Part shown: positions 1 to 8,961 of the stretch, piece after piece
How the letters are laid out: each line of letters opens with the position of its first letter
Position numbering within the stretch: the stretch's first letter is position 1
Origin: Pseudoxanthomonas sp. PXM01
GTDB lineage: Bacteria; Pseudomonadota; Gammaproteobacteria; Xanthomonadales; Xanthomonadaceae
Reading direction: 5' to 3'
Assembly: GCF_014851815.1 (NCBI RefSeq)
Contig: NZ_JACVAJ010000002.1
Location: forward strand, 744,001-808,000
DNA: 64,000 nucleotides
Notes under the pieces: generated by a model
Database searches by the model: none
What the model saw: the letters and a program-made list of their open reading frames with translations, nothing else
What the model was told of the DNA's origin: nothing
Program-made: the position numbers and the translations under genes

Positions 1-277
1 CCGCGTCGGTATCGGCCGGCGCGTCCACGCGCACCACGTCCGTGCCATGCACCTGCTTCAGCCAGTGCGGCGTGGACGGCAGGCCGGCGAACTCGACCAA
101 CTGCGCGCGGTTGCGCGCGACGACCGCAGGATCATCGCCGTCGGCCGCGTACCTGTTTCCGAGATTGAACGTGTCGAACGGCGCCGCGGAGAACCCGGCG
201 CCATGTCGTTGCGTGGTGAATGCATGCACGCCGGCGGGTGCCGGCCAGTCGGCGGGCACCGACGGCGCGCGGTTCAT
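1..277 (-). CDS. pgeF: PgeF/YfiH peptidoglycan-editing or purine nucleoside phosphorylase family protein (C-terminus off window)
   Basis: Only the first 92 residues are present; the gene runs off the left edge. The protein begins [14 protein letters not shown] and carries the family signature [11 protein letters not shown] around residues 72-82, where the His belongs to the metal-binding active site of the multicopper polyphenol oxidase / YfiH fold. Family members act on purine nucleosides or remove wrongly incorporated residues from peptidoglycan precursors. The ATG overlaps the rluD stop codon by 4 nt (ATGA), so the two are translationally coupled in one operon, an order common in gammaproteobacteria. 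The exact substrate cannot be read from this fragment. Confidence 0.85.
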   Translation of the reverse strand, partial: MNRAPSVPADWPAPAGVHAFTTQRHGAGFSAAPFDTFNLGNRYAADGDDPAVVARNRAQLVEFAGLPSTPHWLKQVHGTDVVRVDAPADTDA

Positions 278-1257
278 CCGCGCTTGGCCTGGCTGTCCGC
301 GCGCAGTGCCGCCAGCAACGCCACCATGTCGGCCGGCACCGGCGCGGTGACGCGGACCGGCTCGCCGCTGACGGGATGCGCGAACTCCAGCGTCTCGGCA
401 TGCAGCGCCTGCCGGCGGAAGCTGCGCAGCACGGCGATCAGTTCGTCGCTCGCGCCCTTCGGCAGCCGCAGCGGACCGCCGTACAGCGGGTCGCCGATGA
501 TCGGGTACTTGATGTGTGCCATGTGTACGCGGATCTGGTGCGTGCGGCCGGTTTCCAGCCGGCATTCCAGCGCGGTGTGCGCACGGAAGCGTTCGCGCAG
601 GCGGTAGTGTGTGACGGCGTCGCGGCCGTCCTCGCGCACCGCCATCTTCAGGCGGTCGCGCGGATGGCGGTCGATCGGCGCATTGGCGGTGCCGCCGGAC
701 ACCATCGCGCCGACCACCACCGCCAGGTACTGGCGGTGCACATCGCGCGAGGCCAGCTGCGCCACCAGCGAGGTGTGCGCCGGCAGCGTGCGTGCCACCA
801 CCATGACCCCGGAGGTGTCCTTGTCCAGGCGGTGCACGATGCCCGCGCGCGGCAAGGCCGACAGCGACGGGTCGCGGAACAGCAGCGCATTGACCAGGGT
901 GCCGGTCGGATTGCCCGCACCCGGGTGCACCACCAGGCCCGCCGGCTTGTCCAGCACGAAGACGTGCTCGTCCTCGTACAGGATGTCCAGCGGGATGTCT
1001 TCCGGCTCGGCATGGGTCTGGGTATCCAGCACCACGTCCAGGCTGGCGGTCTCGCCGCCACGGACGGGATCGCGAGGCCGCACGGTCTGGCCGTCCAGCA
1101 GCGCATTGCCGGACTTGATCCACTCGGTCAGGCGCGAGCGGGAGAATTCGGGGAACAGCTCGGCCAGGGCGGCGTCGAAGCGCCGGCCGGCGGCGCCGGC
1201 GGGCACGATGGCCGTGCGGAGGGTGTCAGGAGTGTCGGGGGAATCGGGTTCGGTCAT
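274..1257 (-). CDS. rluD: 23S rRNA pseudouridine synthase RluD
   Basis: The 327-residue protein has an N-terminal S4 RNA-binding region (about 20-75) followed by the RluA-type catalytic domain. The catalytic signature HRLDKDTSG lies at 142-150, with Asp145 as the expected nucleophile. RluD makes the pseudouridines of 23S helix 69. The start MTEPDSPD was chosen because longer in-frame extensions run into the divergent bamD promoter region and lack family similarity. It is followed by pgeF with a 4-nt overlap and is divergent from bamD, the usual arrangement. Assignment to RluD rather than RluA or RluC rests on this context and on length. Confidence 0.9.
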   Translation of the reverse strand: MTEPDSPDTPDTLRTAIVPAGAAGRRFDAALAELFPEFSRSRLTEWIKSGNALLDGQTVRPRDPVRGGETASLDVVLDTQTHAEPEDIPLDILYEDEHVFVLDKPAGLVVHPGAGNPTGTLVNALLFRDPSLSALPRAGIVHRLDKDTSGVMVVARTLPAHTSLVAQLASRDVHRQYLAVVVGAMVSGGTANAPIDRHPRDRLKMAVREDGRDAVTHYRLRERFRAHTALECRLETGRTHQIRVHMAHIKYPIIGDPLYGGPLRLPKGASDELIAVLRSFRRQALHAETLEFAHPVSGEPVRVTAPVPADMVALLAALRADSQAKRG

Positions 1258-1375
1258 GCGGAAAGACGTCCAGGGAGGCCAGGATCCGGTCCGTATTGGC
1301 CGAATGTTCATGGCGAAGGCGGCGCCTAGGCTATCATCGACGGCCTGTTTCCCTGCCGCGGCCTGCCGCCAGCCC

Positions 1376-2263
1376 ATGACCCAGCGTGCCTTCTCCCGCT
1401 TCTCCCGCTCCTCCGCGACCTCCCGCCTCGTCCTGCTGGCCGTGGTCGTCGCCTTCGCCGGCACCGGCTGCGGCAAGATCTTCAAGAAGAAGGACGCCGC
1501 CGAGAACCAGCCCGTCGAGGTGATGTACGAGGAAGCCCACCGGGCGATGGTCAACAACAACTGGGACCGCGGCCTGCAGAACTTCCGCCGCCTGATCGCC
1601 CAGTACCCATACGGCCCGTACACCGAGCAGGCGCTGATGGAAACGGCCTACGCCGAGTACAAGGCCGGCCGGCTGGACGACGCGGTGACCACGATTGACC
1701 GTTTCATCCGCACCTACCCGACCCACCGCCACATCCCGTACATGTATTACCTGCGCGGGCTGGCCAACTCCAACCGCGACACGGTGTTCCTGCAGAAGGT
1801 GTGGCGCCTCGACGCCAGCCGCCGCGACCTGGCCACGCCGATGCAGGGCTACAACGACTTCGCCCGCGTCGCCGAGAACTATCCCAACAGCCGCTACGCC
1901 GCCGACGCGCGCCAGCGCATGATCCTGCTGCGCGACCAGTTCGCGCTGCACGAGCTGGATACCGCGATCTACTACCTGCGCCGCGACGCATGGGTGTCGG
2001 CCGCCAGCCGCGCCCGCTACCTGCTGGAAACCTACCCGCAGAGCAGCTACCAGTACGATGCCGTCGCCGTGCTCGCCGAGGCCTACACCCACCTGGGCAA
2101 CCAGGCACTGGCCGCCGACGCCAAGCGCGTGCTTGAACTCAACGACCCGAAGCACCCCTGGCTGGCCGGCAAGTTCCCGGACTATCCGTGGATGGTGCGT
2201 CGCCTGAACCCGTTCGCCGGCGAGAAGTCGAGCAACACGGTGGAACAGCGCAAGAACGACTGA
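1376..2263 (+). CDS. bamD: Outer membrane assembly lipoprotein BamD
   Basis: This is a 295-residue lipoprotein with a hydrophobic signal segment ending at Cys32 (AGTGC, a loose lipobox), then TPR-type helical repeats with the BamD patterns [17 protein letters not shown] and [10 protein letters not shown]. BamD is the essential lipoprotein of the BAM complex, on the periplasmic face of the outer membrane. The ATG at 1376 puts the signal peptide at the N-terminus; an open frame continues far upstream but would overlap rluD. A TATCAT hexamer at 1332-1337 is a plausible -10. The gene is followed at once by a strong terminator and faces the VKOR gene. Confidence 0.93.
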   Translation: MTQRAFSRFSRSSATSRLVLLAVVVAFAGTGCGKIFKKKDAAENQPVEVMYEEAHRAMVNNNWDRGLQNFRRLIAQYPYGPYTEQALMETAYAEYKAGRLDDAVTTIDRFIRTYPTHRHIPYMYYLRGLANSNRDTVFLQKVWRLDASRRDLATPMQGYNDFARVAENYPNSRYAADARQRMILLRDQFALHELDTAIYYLRRDAWVSAASRARYLLETYPQSSYQYDAVAVLAEAYTHLGNQALAADAKRVLELNDPKHPWLAGKFPDYPWMVRRLNPFAGEKSSNTVEQRKND

Positions 2264-2285
2264 CCGTCCAGCCGGTCACGGAACG

Positions 2286-2309
2286 AAAAAGGGCCGCGAG
2301 GCCCTTTTT
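2286..2309. terminator. Bidirectional intrinsic terminator between bamD and the VKOR gene
   Basis: A perfect 10-bp stem (2286-2295 with 2300-2309) closes a GCGA tetraloop, with an A-run on one side and a T-run on the other. It sits between two convergent genes and can serve both strands. Confidence 0.9.
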
Positions 2310-2335
2310 CTTTGCCCGTGTACCGCCGCGGGCGG

Positions 2336-3223
2336 TCAGTCCTTGCCTCCGGCCTTGTCCCAGTCGAACCGGGTGAGCACTGCCAGTTGCTGCGGCTCCA
2401 TCACGCCGTTGTGTTCGATGCCATCGATCACCCACGTCGGGAACACCGTGATGCCCGCCGCCGCGCAGGCGGAGGTCATGGGGGTGTTGCGGCCGCCGGG
2501 CGAGCACTCGATGTAGGGCAGCTGTTCCGCCGCATGGCCGAAGTGCCGCTTCTGCCGGCTGCATTCCACGCACCACGATGCGCCGTAGAACTTCGCACCG
2601 TAGTCGGTCAGATGCTGCGCCAGCGCGGCCGCACGGCGGCTTTCCGGCCGCTGGTGCAACAGGCCGCTCTGGTGCACGTGCAGGACGGCCACGATCAGCA
2701 GCACCGGCACGGCCTGCACGGCCCACCATCGCCCCCAGGCGTGGCCGGGCGCCGACGCCGGGCGACGCACCGTCAGCCACACGAACATCGCCACCAGGAC
2801 CGCCAGCGAGGCGAGGCAGCCGACGCAGAACGCATCGAGCACCAGCTTGCCTACGGCCGTCAGGTACAGGCTGATCGCCAGCCCCAGCAGCACCAGCCGC
2901 CATTGCCGTTGCCACCGCAGCAGCGGCGACGCCTTGCGCGCCAGCGACACCAACGCGACGACGGCGTACAGGCCGAAGCCCCACAACGCCATCGGCAGGC
3001 CCAGCAGCGTGGACCAGCCGCTGCGCTGGATCGCCTCGCAGCCGCCACCGGCGGTGCAGAACGCCGACGCTGAGCCGCTGCCCGCCGTCCACGCCAGGTA
3101 GCCGGTGATCAGCAGCCCCAGCACCGCCAGCGCCAGCATCACCCGGTCCGGCGGCGTTGCCGGACGCGGCGCGGGCGTGGCGGGTCGGTCGCGGTGTGCG
3201 GTGCGCTTCTTCTTCCTGCTCAT
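2336..3223 (-). CDS. Vitamin K epoxide reductase (VKOR) - thioredoxin fusion, disulfide formation
   Basis: This 295-residue inner membrane protein begins with a basic segment (MSRKKKRTAH). A VKOR domain follows with about five hydrophobic helices, a loop Cys pair (Cys56, Cys62) and the quinone-proximal CxxC FCVGC (133-136). After a last helix near 168-183 comes a periplasmic thioredoxin-like domain with WCVEC (218-221) and a cis-Pro motif VFPTW. Bacterial VKOR replaces DsbB, and fused forms oxidise their own Trx domain to introduce or shuffle disulfides in exported proteins. It lies 40 nt downstream of nadE on the same strand. All expected cysteines are present, so it looks functional. Confidence 0.88.
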   Translation of the reverse strand: MSRKKKRTAHRDRPATPAPRPATPPDRVMLALAVLGLLITGYLAWTAGSGSASAFCTAGGGCEAIQRSGWSTLLGLPMALWGFGLYAVVALVSLARKASPLLRWQRQWRLVLLGLAISLYLTAVGKLVLDAFCVGCLASLAVLVAMFVWLTVRRPASAPGHAWGRWWAVQAVPVLLIVAVLHVHQSGLLHQRPESRRAAALAQHLTDYGAKFYGASWCVECSRQKRHFGHAAEQLPYIECSPGGRNTPMTSACAAAGITVFPTWVIDGIEHNGVMEPQQLAVLTRFDWDKAGGKD

Positions 3224-3263
3224 GTCGTTCTCCGTATCGGCCGGGCGCGGCGCGCGGCCGAGG

Positions 3264-4901
3264 TCACAGCGCGTACTTGTTGGTGATCGGATAGCGGCGC
3301 TCGCGGCCGAACGCGCGGCGCGAGACCTTCGGCCCGGGCGCGGCCTGGTGGCGCTTCCACTCGTTGATGCGCACCAGCCGCAGCATGCGGTCGACGGTGG
3401 CGGCGTCGAATCCGACGGCGACGATCTCGTCGCGCGACTGCTCCAGGTCGACGTAGCGGAACAGGATCGCATCCAGCACATCGTACGGCGGCAGAGAATC
3501 CTGGTCCTTCTGGTTCTCGCGCAGTTCCGCCGACGGCGGGCGGTCGATCACCGCCGGCGGGATCACAGGCGCACCGCCCACCGTGTTGCGCCAGCGCGCC
3601 AGCGCGAACACCTCGGTCTTGTACAGGTCCTTGATCGGCGCGTAGCCGCCGCACATGTCGCCGTAGATGGTGGCGTAGCCGACCGCGTACTCGCTCTTGT
3701 TGCCGGTGGTCAGCAGCAGGCCGCCGAACTTGTTGCTCAGCGCCATCAGGATCACGCCGCGACTGCGCGACTGCAGGTTCTCCTCGGTGGTGTCGGCCGC
3801 CTTGTCGCCGAACACCGGACCGAGCGCCTCCAGGAAGCCCTTGAACGGCGCCTCGATCGAGATCGCCTCCAGCTTCACGCCCAGGGCCGCGCACTGCTCG
3901 GCCGCCAGGTCGTTCGACAGGCCGGCGGTGTAGCGCGACGGCAACCGCACGGCAGTGACGTTCTCCGGACCCAGCGCATCCACCGCCAGCGCCAGCACGA
4001 TGGCCGAATCGATACCCCCGGACAGCCCCAGCCACACCTTGGAGAAACCGTTCTTGCCGCAGTAGTCGCGGATGCCGCGCACGATCGCGCGCCAGGCCAG
4101 CGCGTCGCGACTTTCGTCGCCATCGTCCATCCACACGACCGGACTGAACTTGCGCGTGGCCACGTCGAAGTCCACGACCAGCCACTGGTCGGTGAACGCG
4201 GCGGCCGCCGGATGCACGGTGCCATCGCCGTCGGCGACCACGGAGGCGCCGTCGAACACCACCGCATCCTGCCCGCCCACCACGTTGAGGTAGGCCAGCG
4301 CCATGCCGGTCTCGCGCGTACGCTCGGCAATCAGCGCATCGCGCTGCGCATGCTTGTCGCGGTCGAACGGCGAGGCATTCGGCACCAGCGTCAGCACCGC
4401 GCCCGCCTCCGCTGTGTCGGCCAGCGGCTCGGGAAACCAGAGGTCCTCGCAGATCACCAGGCCCAGCGGCACGCCCTTGACCTCGAAGTTGCAGGCGCCG
4501 CCGTCCGGGTCGACGTCGAAGTAGCGACGCTCGTCGAATACCGCGTAGTTCGGCAGCTCGCGCTTGCGGTAGGTGGTTTCGACCACACCGTCGCGCAGCA
4601 CGCTGGCCGCGTTGTACACCACGCTGCCCGCGCTCTGCGGCCAGCCCACCACGGCGACGATGCCATGCGTGGTCGCTGCGATCTCCGCCAGCGCCGCTTC
4701 GCAGTCGGCCAGGAATCTCGGCCGCAGCAGCAAGTCTTCCGGCGGGTAGCCACTGACCGCCAGTTCGGGGAACAGCACCACATCCGCCCCGTACTCGTCG
4801 CGCGCCTCGGCGATCATGCGCCGGATGCTGGCGCTGTTCTGCGCGACGCCGCCGACCGGGAAGTCGAACTGCGCCATGGCGATGCGTAACGAAGCCGTCA
4901 T
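3264..4901 (-). CDS. nadE: Glutamine-dependent NAD+ synthetase
   Basis: The protein has 545 residues with two domains. The N-terminal nitrilase-type glutaminase carries the triad Glu46 (FPELAVSGY), Lys113 (YRKRELP) and Cys151 (VICEDLWF). The C-terminal ATP-pyrophosphatase domain has SGGIDS at 294-299. It amidates nicotinic acid adenine dinucleotide to NAD+ using glutamine-derived ammonia. A GGAGA ribosome site precedes the ATG at 4901. The gene lies downstream of sucCD but behind an intrinsic terminator, so it probably has some expression of its own. Confidence 0.96.
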   Translation of the reverse strand: MTASLRIAMAQFDFPVGGVAQNSASIRRMIAEARDEYGADVVLFPELAVSGYPPEDLLLRPRFLADCEAALAEIAATTHGIVAVVGWPQSAGSVVYNAASVLRDGVVETTYRKRELPNYAVFDERRYFDVDPDGGACNFEVKGVPLGLVICEDLWFPEPLADTAEAGAVLTLVPNASPFDRDKHAQRDALIAERTRETGMALAYLNVVGGQDAVVFDGASVVADGDGTVHPAAAAFTDQWLVVDFDVATRKFSPVVWMDDGDESRDALAWRAIVRGIRDYCGKNGFSKVWLGLSGGIDSAIVLALAVDALGPENVTAVRLPSRYTAGLSNDLAAEQCAALGVKLEAISIEAPFKGFLEALGPVFGDKAADTTEENLQSRSRGVILMALSNKFGGLLLTTGNKSEYAVGYATIYGDMCGGYAPIKDLYKTEVFALARWRNTVGGAPVIPPAVIDRPPSAELRENQKDQDSLPPYDVLDAILFRYVDLEQSRDEIVAVGFDAATVDRMLRLVRINEWKRHQAAPGPKVSRRAFGRERRYPITNKYAL

Positions 4902-4917
4902 ACCGTCTCCAGAAAAG

Positions 4918-4944
4918 CGAAAGGCCGCACGCGGCGGCCTTTCG
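4918..4944 (-). terminator. Intrinsic terminator downstream of sucD
   Basis: An 11-bp perfect stem (4918-4928 with 4934-4944) with a 5-nt loop is followed on the minus strand by a T-rich tail (CTTTTCT). It separates sucCD from nadE. Confidence 0.88.
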
Positions 4945-4964
4945 TGTGCCTCAGGCGATTCTAC

Positions 4965-5843
4965 TTACTTCTTCAGGCGCGCCGCGATGGCCGCACCCAG
5001 GTCGCCCGGCGAACGCACGGTGGTCACGCCCGCGGCTTCCATCGCCGCGAACTTGCCTTCCGCCGTGCCCTTGCCGCCGCTGGCGATCGCACCGGCGTGG
5101 CCCATGCGCTTGCCGGCCGGGGCCGAGGCGCCCGCGATGAAGCCGACGACCGGCTTCTTCACGAACTGCTTGATGTACTCGGCACCCGCCTCCTCGGCAT
5201 CGCCGCCGATTTCGCCGACCATGATGATGCCTTCGGTCTGCGGGTCTTCGTTGAACAGCTTCAGGCAGTCGACGAAGTTCAGGCCGTTGATCGGGTCGCC
5301 GCCGATGCCGATGCAGGTCGACTGGCCCAGGCCCACTTCGGTGGTCTGCTTGACCGCTTCATAGGTCAGCGTGCCGGAGCGCGACACGATGCCGATCTTG
5401 CCCGGCTTGTGGATGTGGCCCGGCATGATGCCGATCTTGCACTCGCCCGGCGTGATCACGCCGGGGCAGTTCGGACCGACCAGCACGGTGTCCGGATGGG
5501 CGCGGGTCAGCACGTTCTTGACGCGCAGCATGTCCAGCACCGGGATGCCTTCGGTGATGCAGACGATGACCTTGATGCCGGCCGCGGCCGCTTCAAGGAT
5601 CGCATCGGCCGCGAACGGCGGCGGGACGTAGATGACGGACGCGTCGGCGCCCGTGCTCTTGACCGCATCGGCGACGGTGTCGAACACCGGCAGGTCGATG
5701 TGGGTGGTGCCGCCCTTGCCCGGGGTGACGCCGCCGACGACCTGGGTGCCGTACTCGATCATCTGGGTGGCGTGGAAGGTGCCCTGCTGGCCGGTGAAGC
5801 CCTGCACGATCACCTTGGTGTTCTTGTTGATCAAAACGCTCAT
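4965..5843 (-). CDS. sucD: Succinate-CoA ligase, alpha subunit
   Basis: The protein has 292 residues, the usual SucD length. It has an N-terminal CoA-binding Rossmann domain ([14 protein letters not shown]) and the ligase domain with the phosphohistidine motif GHAGAI (His about 249) followed by the glycine-rich GGKGTA. With SucC it makes succinate plus ATP or GTP from succinyl-CoA in the TCA cycle. It starts 23 nt after sucC ends and is closed by the terminator at 4918-4944. Confidence 0.97.
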   Translation of the reverse strand: MSVLINKNTKVIVQGFTGQQGTFHATQMIEYGTQVVGGVTPGKGGTTHIDLPVFDTVADAVKSTGADASVIYVPPPFAADAILEAAAAGIKVIVCITEGIPVLDMLRVKNVLTRAHPDTVLVGPNCPGVITPGECKIGIMPGHIHKPGKIGIVSRSGTLTYEAVKQTTEVGLGQSTCIGIGGDPINGLNFVDCLKLFNEDPQTEGIIMVGEIGGDAEEAGAEYIKQFVKKPVVGFIAGASAPAGKRMGHAGAIASGGKGTAEGKFAAMEAAGVTTVRSPGDLGAAIAARLKK

Positions 5844-5866
5844 GGGATGTCCTTCGGTGTCGTGGA

Positions 5867-7036
5867 TTAGGCGGCGTTCTTGACCGCTTCAACGACCTTC
5901 TTGGCGCCGTCGTTGATGTTGTCGGCCGGAATGATGGCCATGCCGCTGTCGCGCAGCAGCTGCTTGCCTTCTTCCACGTTGGTGCCTTCCAGGCGCACGA
6001 CCACGGGCACCTTGACGCCCACTTCCTTCACCGCGGCGATGATGCCCTCGGCGATCATGTCGCAGCGGACGATGCCGCCGAAGATGTTGACGAAGATGCC
6101 TTCGACCTTGTCCGAGGACAGGATCAGCTTGAAGGCCTCGATCACGCGCTGCTTGTTGGCGCCGCCGCCCACGTCGAGGAAGTTCGCCGGCTCGCCGCCG
6201 TTGAGCTTGATGACGTCCATGGTGGCCATCGCCAGGCCCGCGCCGTTGACCATGCAGCCGATGTTGCCGTCCATGGTCACGTAGTTGATGTCCAGCTCCG
6301 AGGCCGTCACTTCGGTCTCGTCTTCCTGGCTCTTGTCGCGCATCGCGACCAGCGCCTTCTGGCGGAAGTTGGCGTTGTCGTCGCTGTTGAACTTGCCGTC
6401 CAACGCGTACAGGTTGCCGTCGTCCAGGATCGCCAGCGGGTTGATCTCGACCAGCGCCAGGTCCTTCTCGTTGAAGATGCGGTACAGGTTCACCATGATG
6501 TTGGCGAACTGGCCAGCCTGCTTGGCCGTCAGGCCCATCTTGAAGCCGAACTCGCGGCCTTGGTAACCCTGCACGCCTTCGACGAAGTCGACATTGAGCG
6601 TGTGGATCTTGTCCGGCGTCTCAGCCGCGACCTGCTCGATCTCCACGCCGCCTTCCGAAGAAGCGATGTAGGTGATGGTCTTGGTGCCGCGGTCGACGAG
6701 GACCGACAGGTAGAGCTCCTTGACGATCTCGCCGGCGGTGGTCACCAGCACCAGGTTGACCGGCAGCTCGACGCCGGCGGTCTGGTAGGTGGCCATCTTG
6801 GTGCCGAGCATCTTGGCGGCGGCCGCCTTCACGTCGTCGGTGGTCTTGCAGAACTTGACGCCGCCGGCCTTGCCGCGGCCGCCCGCGTGGATCTGGGCCT
6901 TGACCATCCAGGGGCCGTTGCCGAGGGACTGGGCGGCTGCGACGGCTTCATCTGCCGTGGCCGCGACTTTGCCGGCCGGGACCGGGATGCCGTACTCGGC
7001 CAGCAGCTGCTTGGCCTGATATTCGTGGAAATTCAT
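5867..7036 (-). CDS. sucC: Succinate-CoA ligase [ADP-forming], beta subunit
   Basis: The protein has 389 residues, the canonical SucC length. It has an N-terminal ATP-grasp domain ([20 protein letters not shown], then [16 protein letters not shown]) and a C-terminal CoA-ligase domain ([17 protein letters not shown]). The beta subunit binds the nucleotide and succinate. It is the first gene of sucCD and is divergent from pilS, as in other Xanthomonadaceae. Confidence 0.97.
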   Translation of the reverse strand: MNFHEYQAKQLLAEYGIPVPAGKVAATADEAVAAAQSLGNGPWMVKAQIHAGGRGKAGGVKFCKTTDDVKAAAAKMLGTKMATYQTAGVELPVNLVLVTTAGEIVKELYLSVLVDRGTKTITYIASSEGGVEIEQVAAETPDKIHTLNVDFVEGVQGYQGREFGFKMGLTAKQAGQFANIMVNLYRIFNEKDLALVEINPLAILDDGNLYALDGKFNSDDNANFRQKALVAMRDKSQEDETEVTASELDINYVTMDGNIGCMVNGAGLAMATMDVIKLNGGEPANFLDVGGGANKQRVIEAFKLILSSDKVEGIFVNIFGGIVRCDMIAEGIIAAVKEVGVKVPVVVRLEGTNVEEGKQLLRDSGMAIIPADNINDGAKKVVEAVKNAA

Positions 7037-7110
7037 GCGTCACCGTGGGTAGGGAACAGAAGACACTGCCCGGGCCGGGGCCGTGGGGGCGGAGGCCGGG
7101 CAAGCCCCCT

Positions 7111-7139
7111 ATTGTCGCCGACGCGGCCGGGGGGCGCAA
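7111..7139 (-). promoter_or_regulatory. Possible sigma-70 promoter of sucCD
   Basis: On the minus strand there is a -35-like TTGCGC (7134-7139) and, 17 nt on, a -10-like GACAAT (7111-7116), about 75 nt ahead of the sucC ATG. Matches are partial, so this is a suggestion from hexamer spacing only. Confidence 0.3.
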
Positions 7140-7201
7140 AACCCGGGGTCTAAGCCTTTGGTGGCAAAGGGGTGGCTGGGCGATACGGCGGCCCGCATGC
7201 C

Positions 7202-7207
7202 TATACT
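7202..7207 (+). promoter_or_regulatory. Probable -10 element of the pilSR promoter
   Basis: TATACT matches the sigma-70 -10 consensus at 5 of 6 positions. It lies 30 nt ahead of the proposed TTG start of pilS, with an AGGGGAAG ribosome site between them. No good -35 is visible at 16-18 nt. Its position argues against the upstream ATG at 7172 as the start. Confidence 0.4.
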
Positions 7208-7237
7208 GTGGGCCTCGCCTACAGGGGAAGTACGCGT

Positions 7238-8860
7238 TTGCGCCAGGCCCAGTCGCTCCTGTCCCGCCTCGAATCGGTACCGCGCCGCGAACTGTACTTC
7301 TTCGCCCTGTACCGGTTGCTGGAAGCCGGGATCCTGGCTGCGCTGATGTTCAGCCCGCTGGGCGAGGTGCTGGGCAAGCCGCGCCACGAAGACCTGGGCA
7401 TGGTCGTGGCCGTGGGTTACCTGGTGCTCGCGCTGGTGCTGTTCTTCGTCGGTCGCAGCGTGCAGTGGCTGGTCTGGATCGTTTTCCTCAGCGTATGCAT
7501 CGACATCCTGGTCGCCGCGCTCATCACCCATGCCCTGCCCGGCGCCACCGCCGGCGTGGCGATGATGCTGCTGTTCAACGTGTCGGCCGCGGCGCTGCTG
7601 CTCCCGCGTACGCGGATGGCGCTGGCGGTGGCCCTGCTGGCCATCGGCGGCCTGTTCGGGGAGTACCTGTTCACCCAGTTCCACGACGGCGGCACGGCAC
7701 GCTCGGCCGCCGAGGTCATCATGTTCGCGGTGAGCTACCTGGCGCTGGCGTACCTGGCGCACCAGGCCGGCCAGAAGGCGCGCACCAGTCAGGCCCTGGC
7801 GGACAAGCGCGGTGAGGAAGTCGCCAACCTGTTCGAGGTCAACGAACTGATCATCCGCCGCATGCGCACGGGCGTGCTGGTGGTGGATGCGGACAACCAC
7901 ATCAAGCTGGCCAACGAGGCCGCCAGCCTGCTGCTGGGCGACGGCGGCGACGGCCAGGGTGCCGATGGGAAGGGCGTGTCCCTGCTGCATGCCGCACCGG
8001 AACTGGCCCGCCGCCTGCAGCGCTGGCGCAACGGCTGGCAAACCGACGAGACGCCGATGCAGTTCTCGCCCGACCAGCCCGAGGTGCAGCCGCGCTTCGC
8101 CCGGCTGCTGGCCGACAGCGAGACCTCGCTGATCTTCCTGGACGACGCCACGGTGGTCTCGCGCCGGGCGGAATCGCTGACGCTGGCCGCGCTCGGCCGC
8201 TTCTCCGCCAGCCTGGCGCACGAGATCCGCAATCCGCTGGCGGCCATCAACTACGCCGTGCAGTTGCTGGAGGAATCCCAGCAGGTCAACGACGGCGACC
8301 GCCGGCTGCTGCAGATCATCCACCAGCAGTGCCAGCGCACCAACGGCATCGTCGAAAGCGTGCTGGGCCTGGCCCGCCGCGAGCGCGCCACGCCCGAGCA
8401 TGTCGACCTCAACGCCTTCGTCCGGCGCTTCGTCGACGATTACCAGCAGACGCTGTCCATCGAGACCGACACGCTGGAAACCATCATCGGTGCGAAGGCG
8501 GTGCCGGCACTGGTCGATCCGCGCCACCTGCAGCAGGTGGTGACCGTGCTGGTGCAGAACGCGCTGAACTACGGCCGCCTGCCGGGCGAATCCGCACGCA
8601 TCCGCGTCCGCGTGTTCAATGCCGAGAATCGTCCGACCATCGATGTGATGGACCGTGGTCCCGGCATCCCCGAGGCCGTGGCCGCGCAGCTGTTCCGGCC
8701 CTTCTTCACCACGTCCGAGCACGGCACCGGCCTGGGCCTGTATATCGCCCGCGAGCTGTGCCGGGCCAACCAGGCCACGCTGGAATACGTGCCCGTCCCC
8801 GGTGGCGGCAGCTGCTTCCGCGTCACCCTGCCCGGTCCGCACGCACTGCTGCCGGCCTGA
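7238..8860 (+). CDS. pilS: Type IV pilus two-component sensor histidine kinase PilS
   Basis: The protein has 540 residues from a TTG start. About six transmembrane helices fill residues 20-185, followed by a PAS-like segment (MRTGVLVVDADNHIKLAN). Then come the HisKA domain with the H-box SLAHEIRNP (His about 328) and the HATPase domain with N-box QNALNYG, G1 DRGPGIP and GTGLGLYI. PilS phosphorylates PilR to control pilin transcription. The TTG at 7238 is preferred because AGGGGAAG lies 8 nt upstream; an ATG 66 nt earlier lies upstream of the -10-like element. PilR follows 101 nt downstream. Confidence 0.93.
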   Translation: MRQAQSLLSRLESVPRRELYFFALYRLLEAGILAALMFSPLGEVLGKPRHEDLGMVVAVGYLVLALVLFFVGRSVQWLVWIVFLSVCIDILVAALITHALPGATAGVAMMLLFNVSAAALLLPRTRMALAVALLAIGGLFGEYLFTQFHDGGTARSAAEVIMFAVSYLALAYLAHQAGQKARTSQALADKRGEEVANLFEVNELIIRRMRTGVLVVDADNHIKLANEAASLLLGDGGDGQGADGKGVSLLHAAPELARRLQRWRNGWQTDETPMQFSPDQPEVQPRFARLLADSETSLIFLDDATVVSRRAESLTLAALGRFSASLAHEIRNPLAAINYAVQLLEESQQVNDGDRRLLQIIHQQCQRTNGIVESVLGLARRERATPEHVDLNAFVRRFVDDYQQTLSIETDTLETIIGAKAVPALVDPRHLQQVVTVLVQNALNYGRLPGESARIRVRVFNAENRPTIDVMDRGPGIPEAVAAQLFRPFFTTSEHGTGLGLYIARELCRANQATLEYVPVPGGGSCFRVTLPGPHALLPA

Positions 8861-8961
8861 CGTGCCCGCCGCCGCCAGGTTTTCCGCCCCGGCGGCACCT
8901 CGCGTACCATGATTCACATTCAGTCGTTACACTGGCGGCACAGGGGCACGAGGGGAGATGC

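Noticed and set aside
611..1375. N-terminal extension of bamD back to 611
   Set aside because: Overlaps rluD and would bury the lipoprotein signal peptide.
7109..8917. 602-codon minus-strand frame opposite pilS
   Set aside because: Composition is that of a GC-skew shadow; pilS has all kinase motifs.
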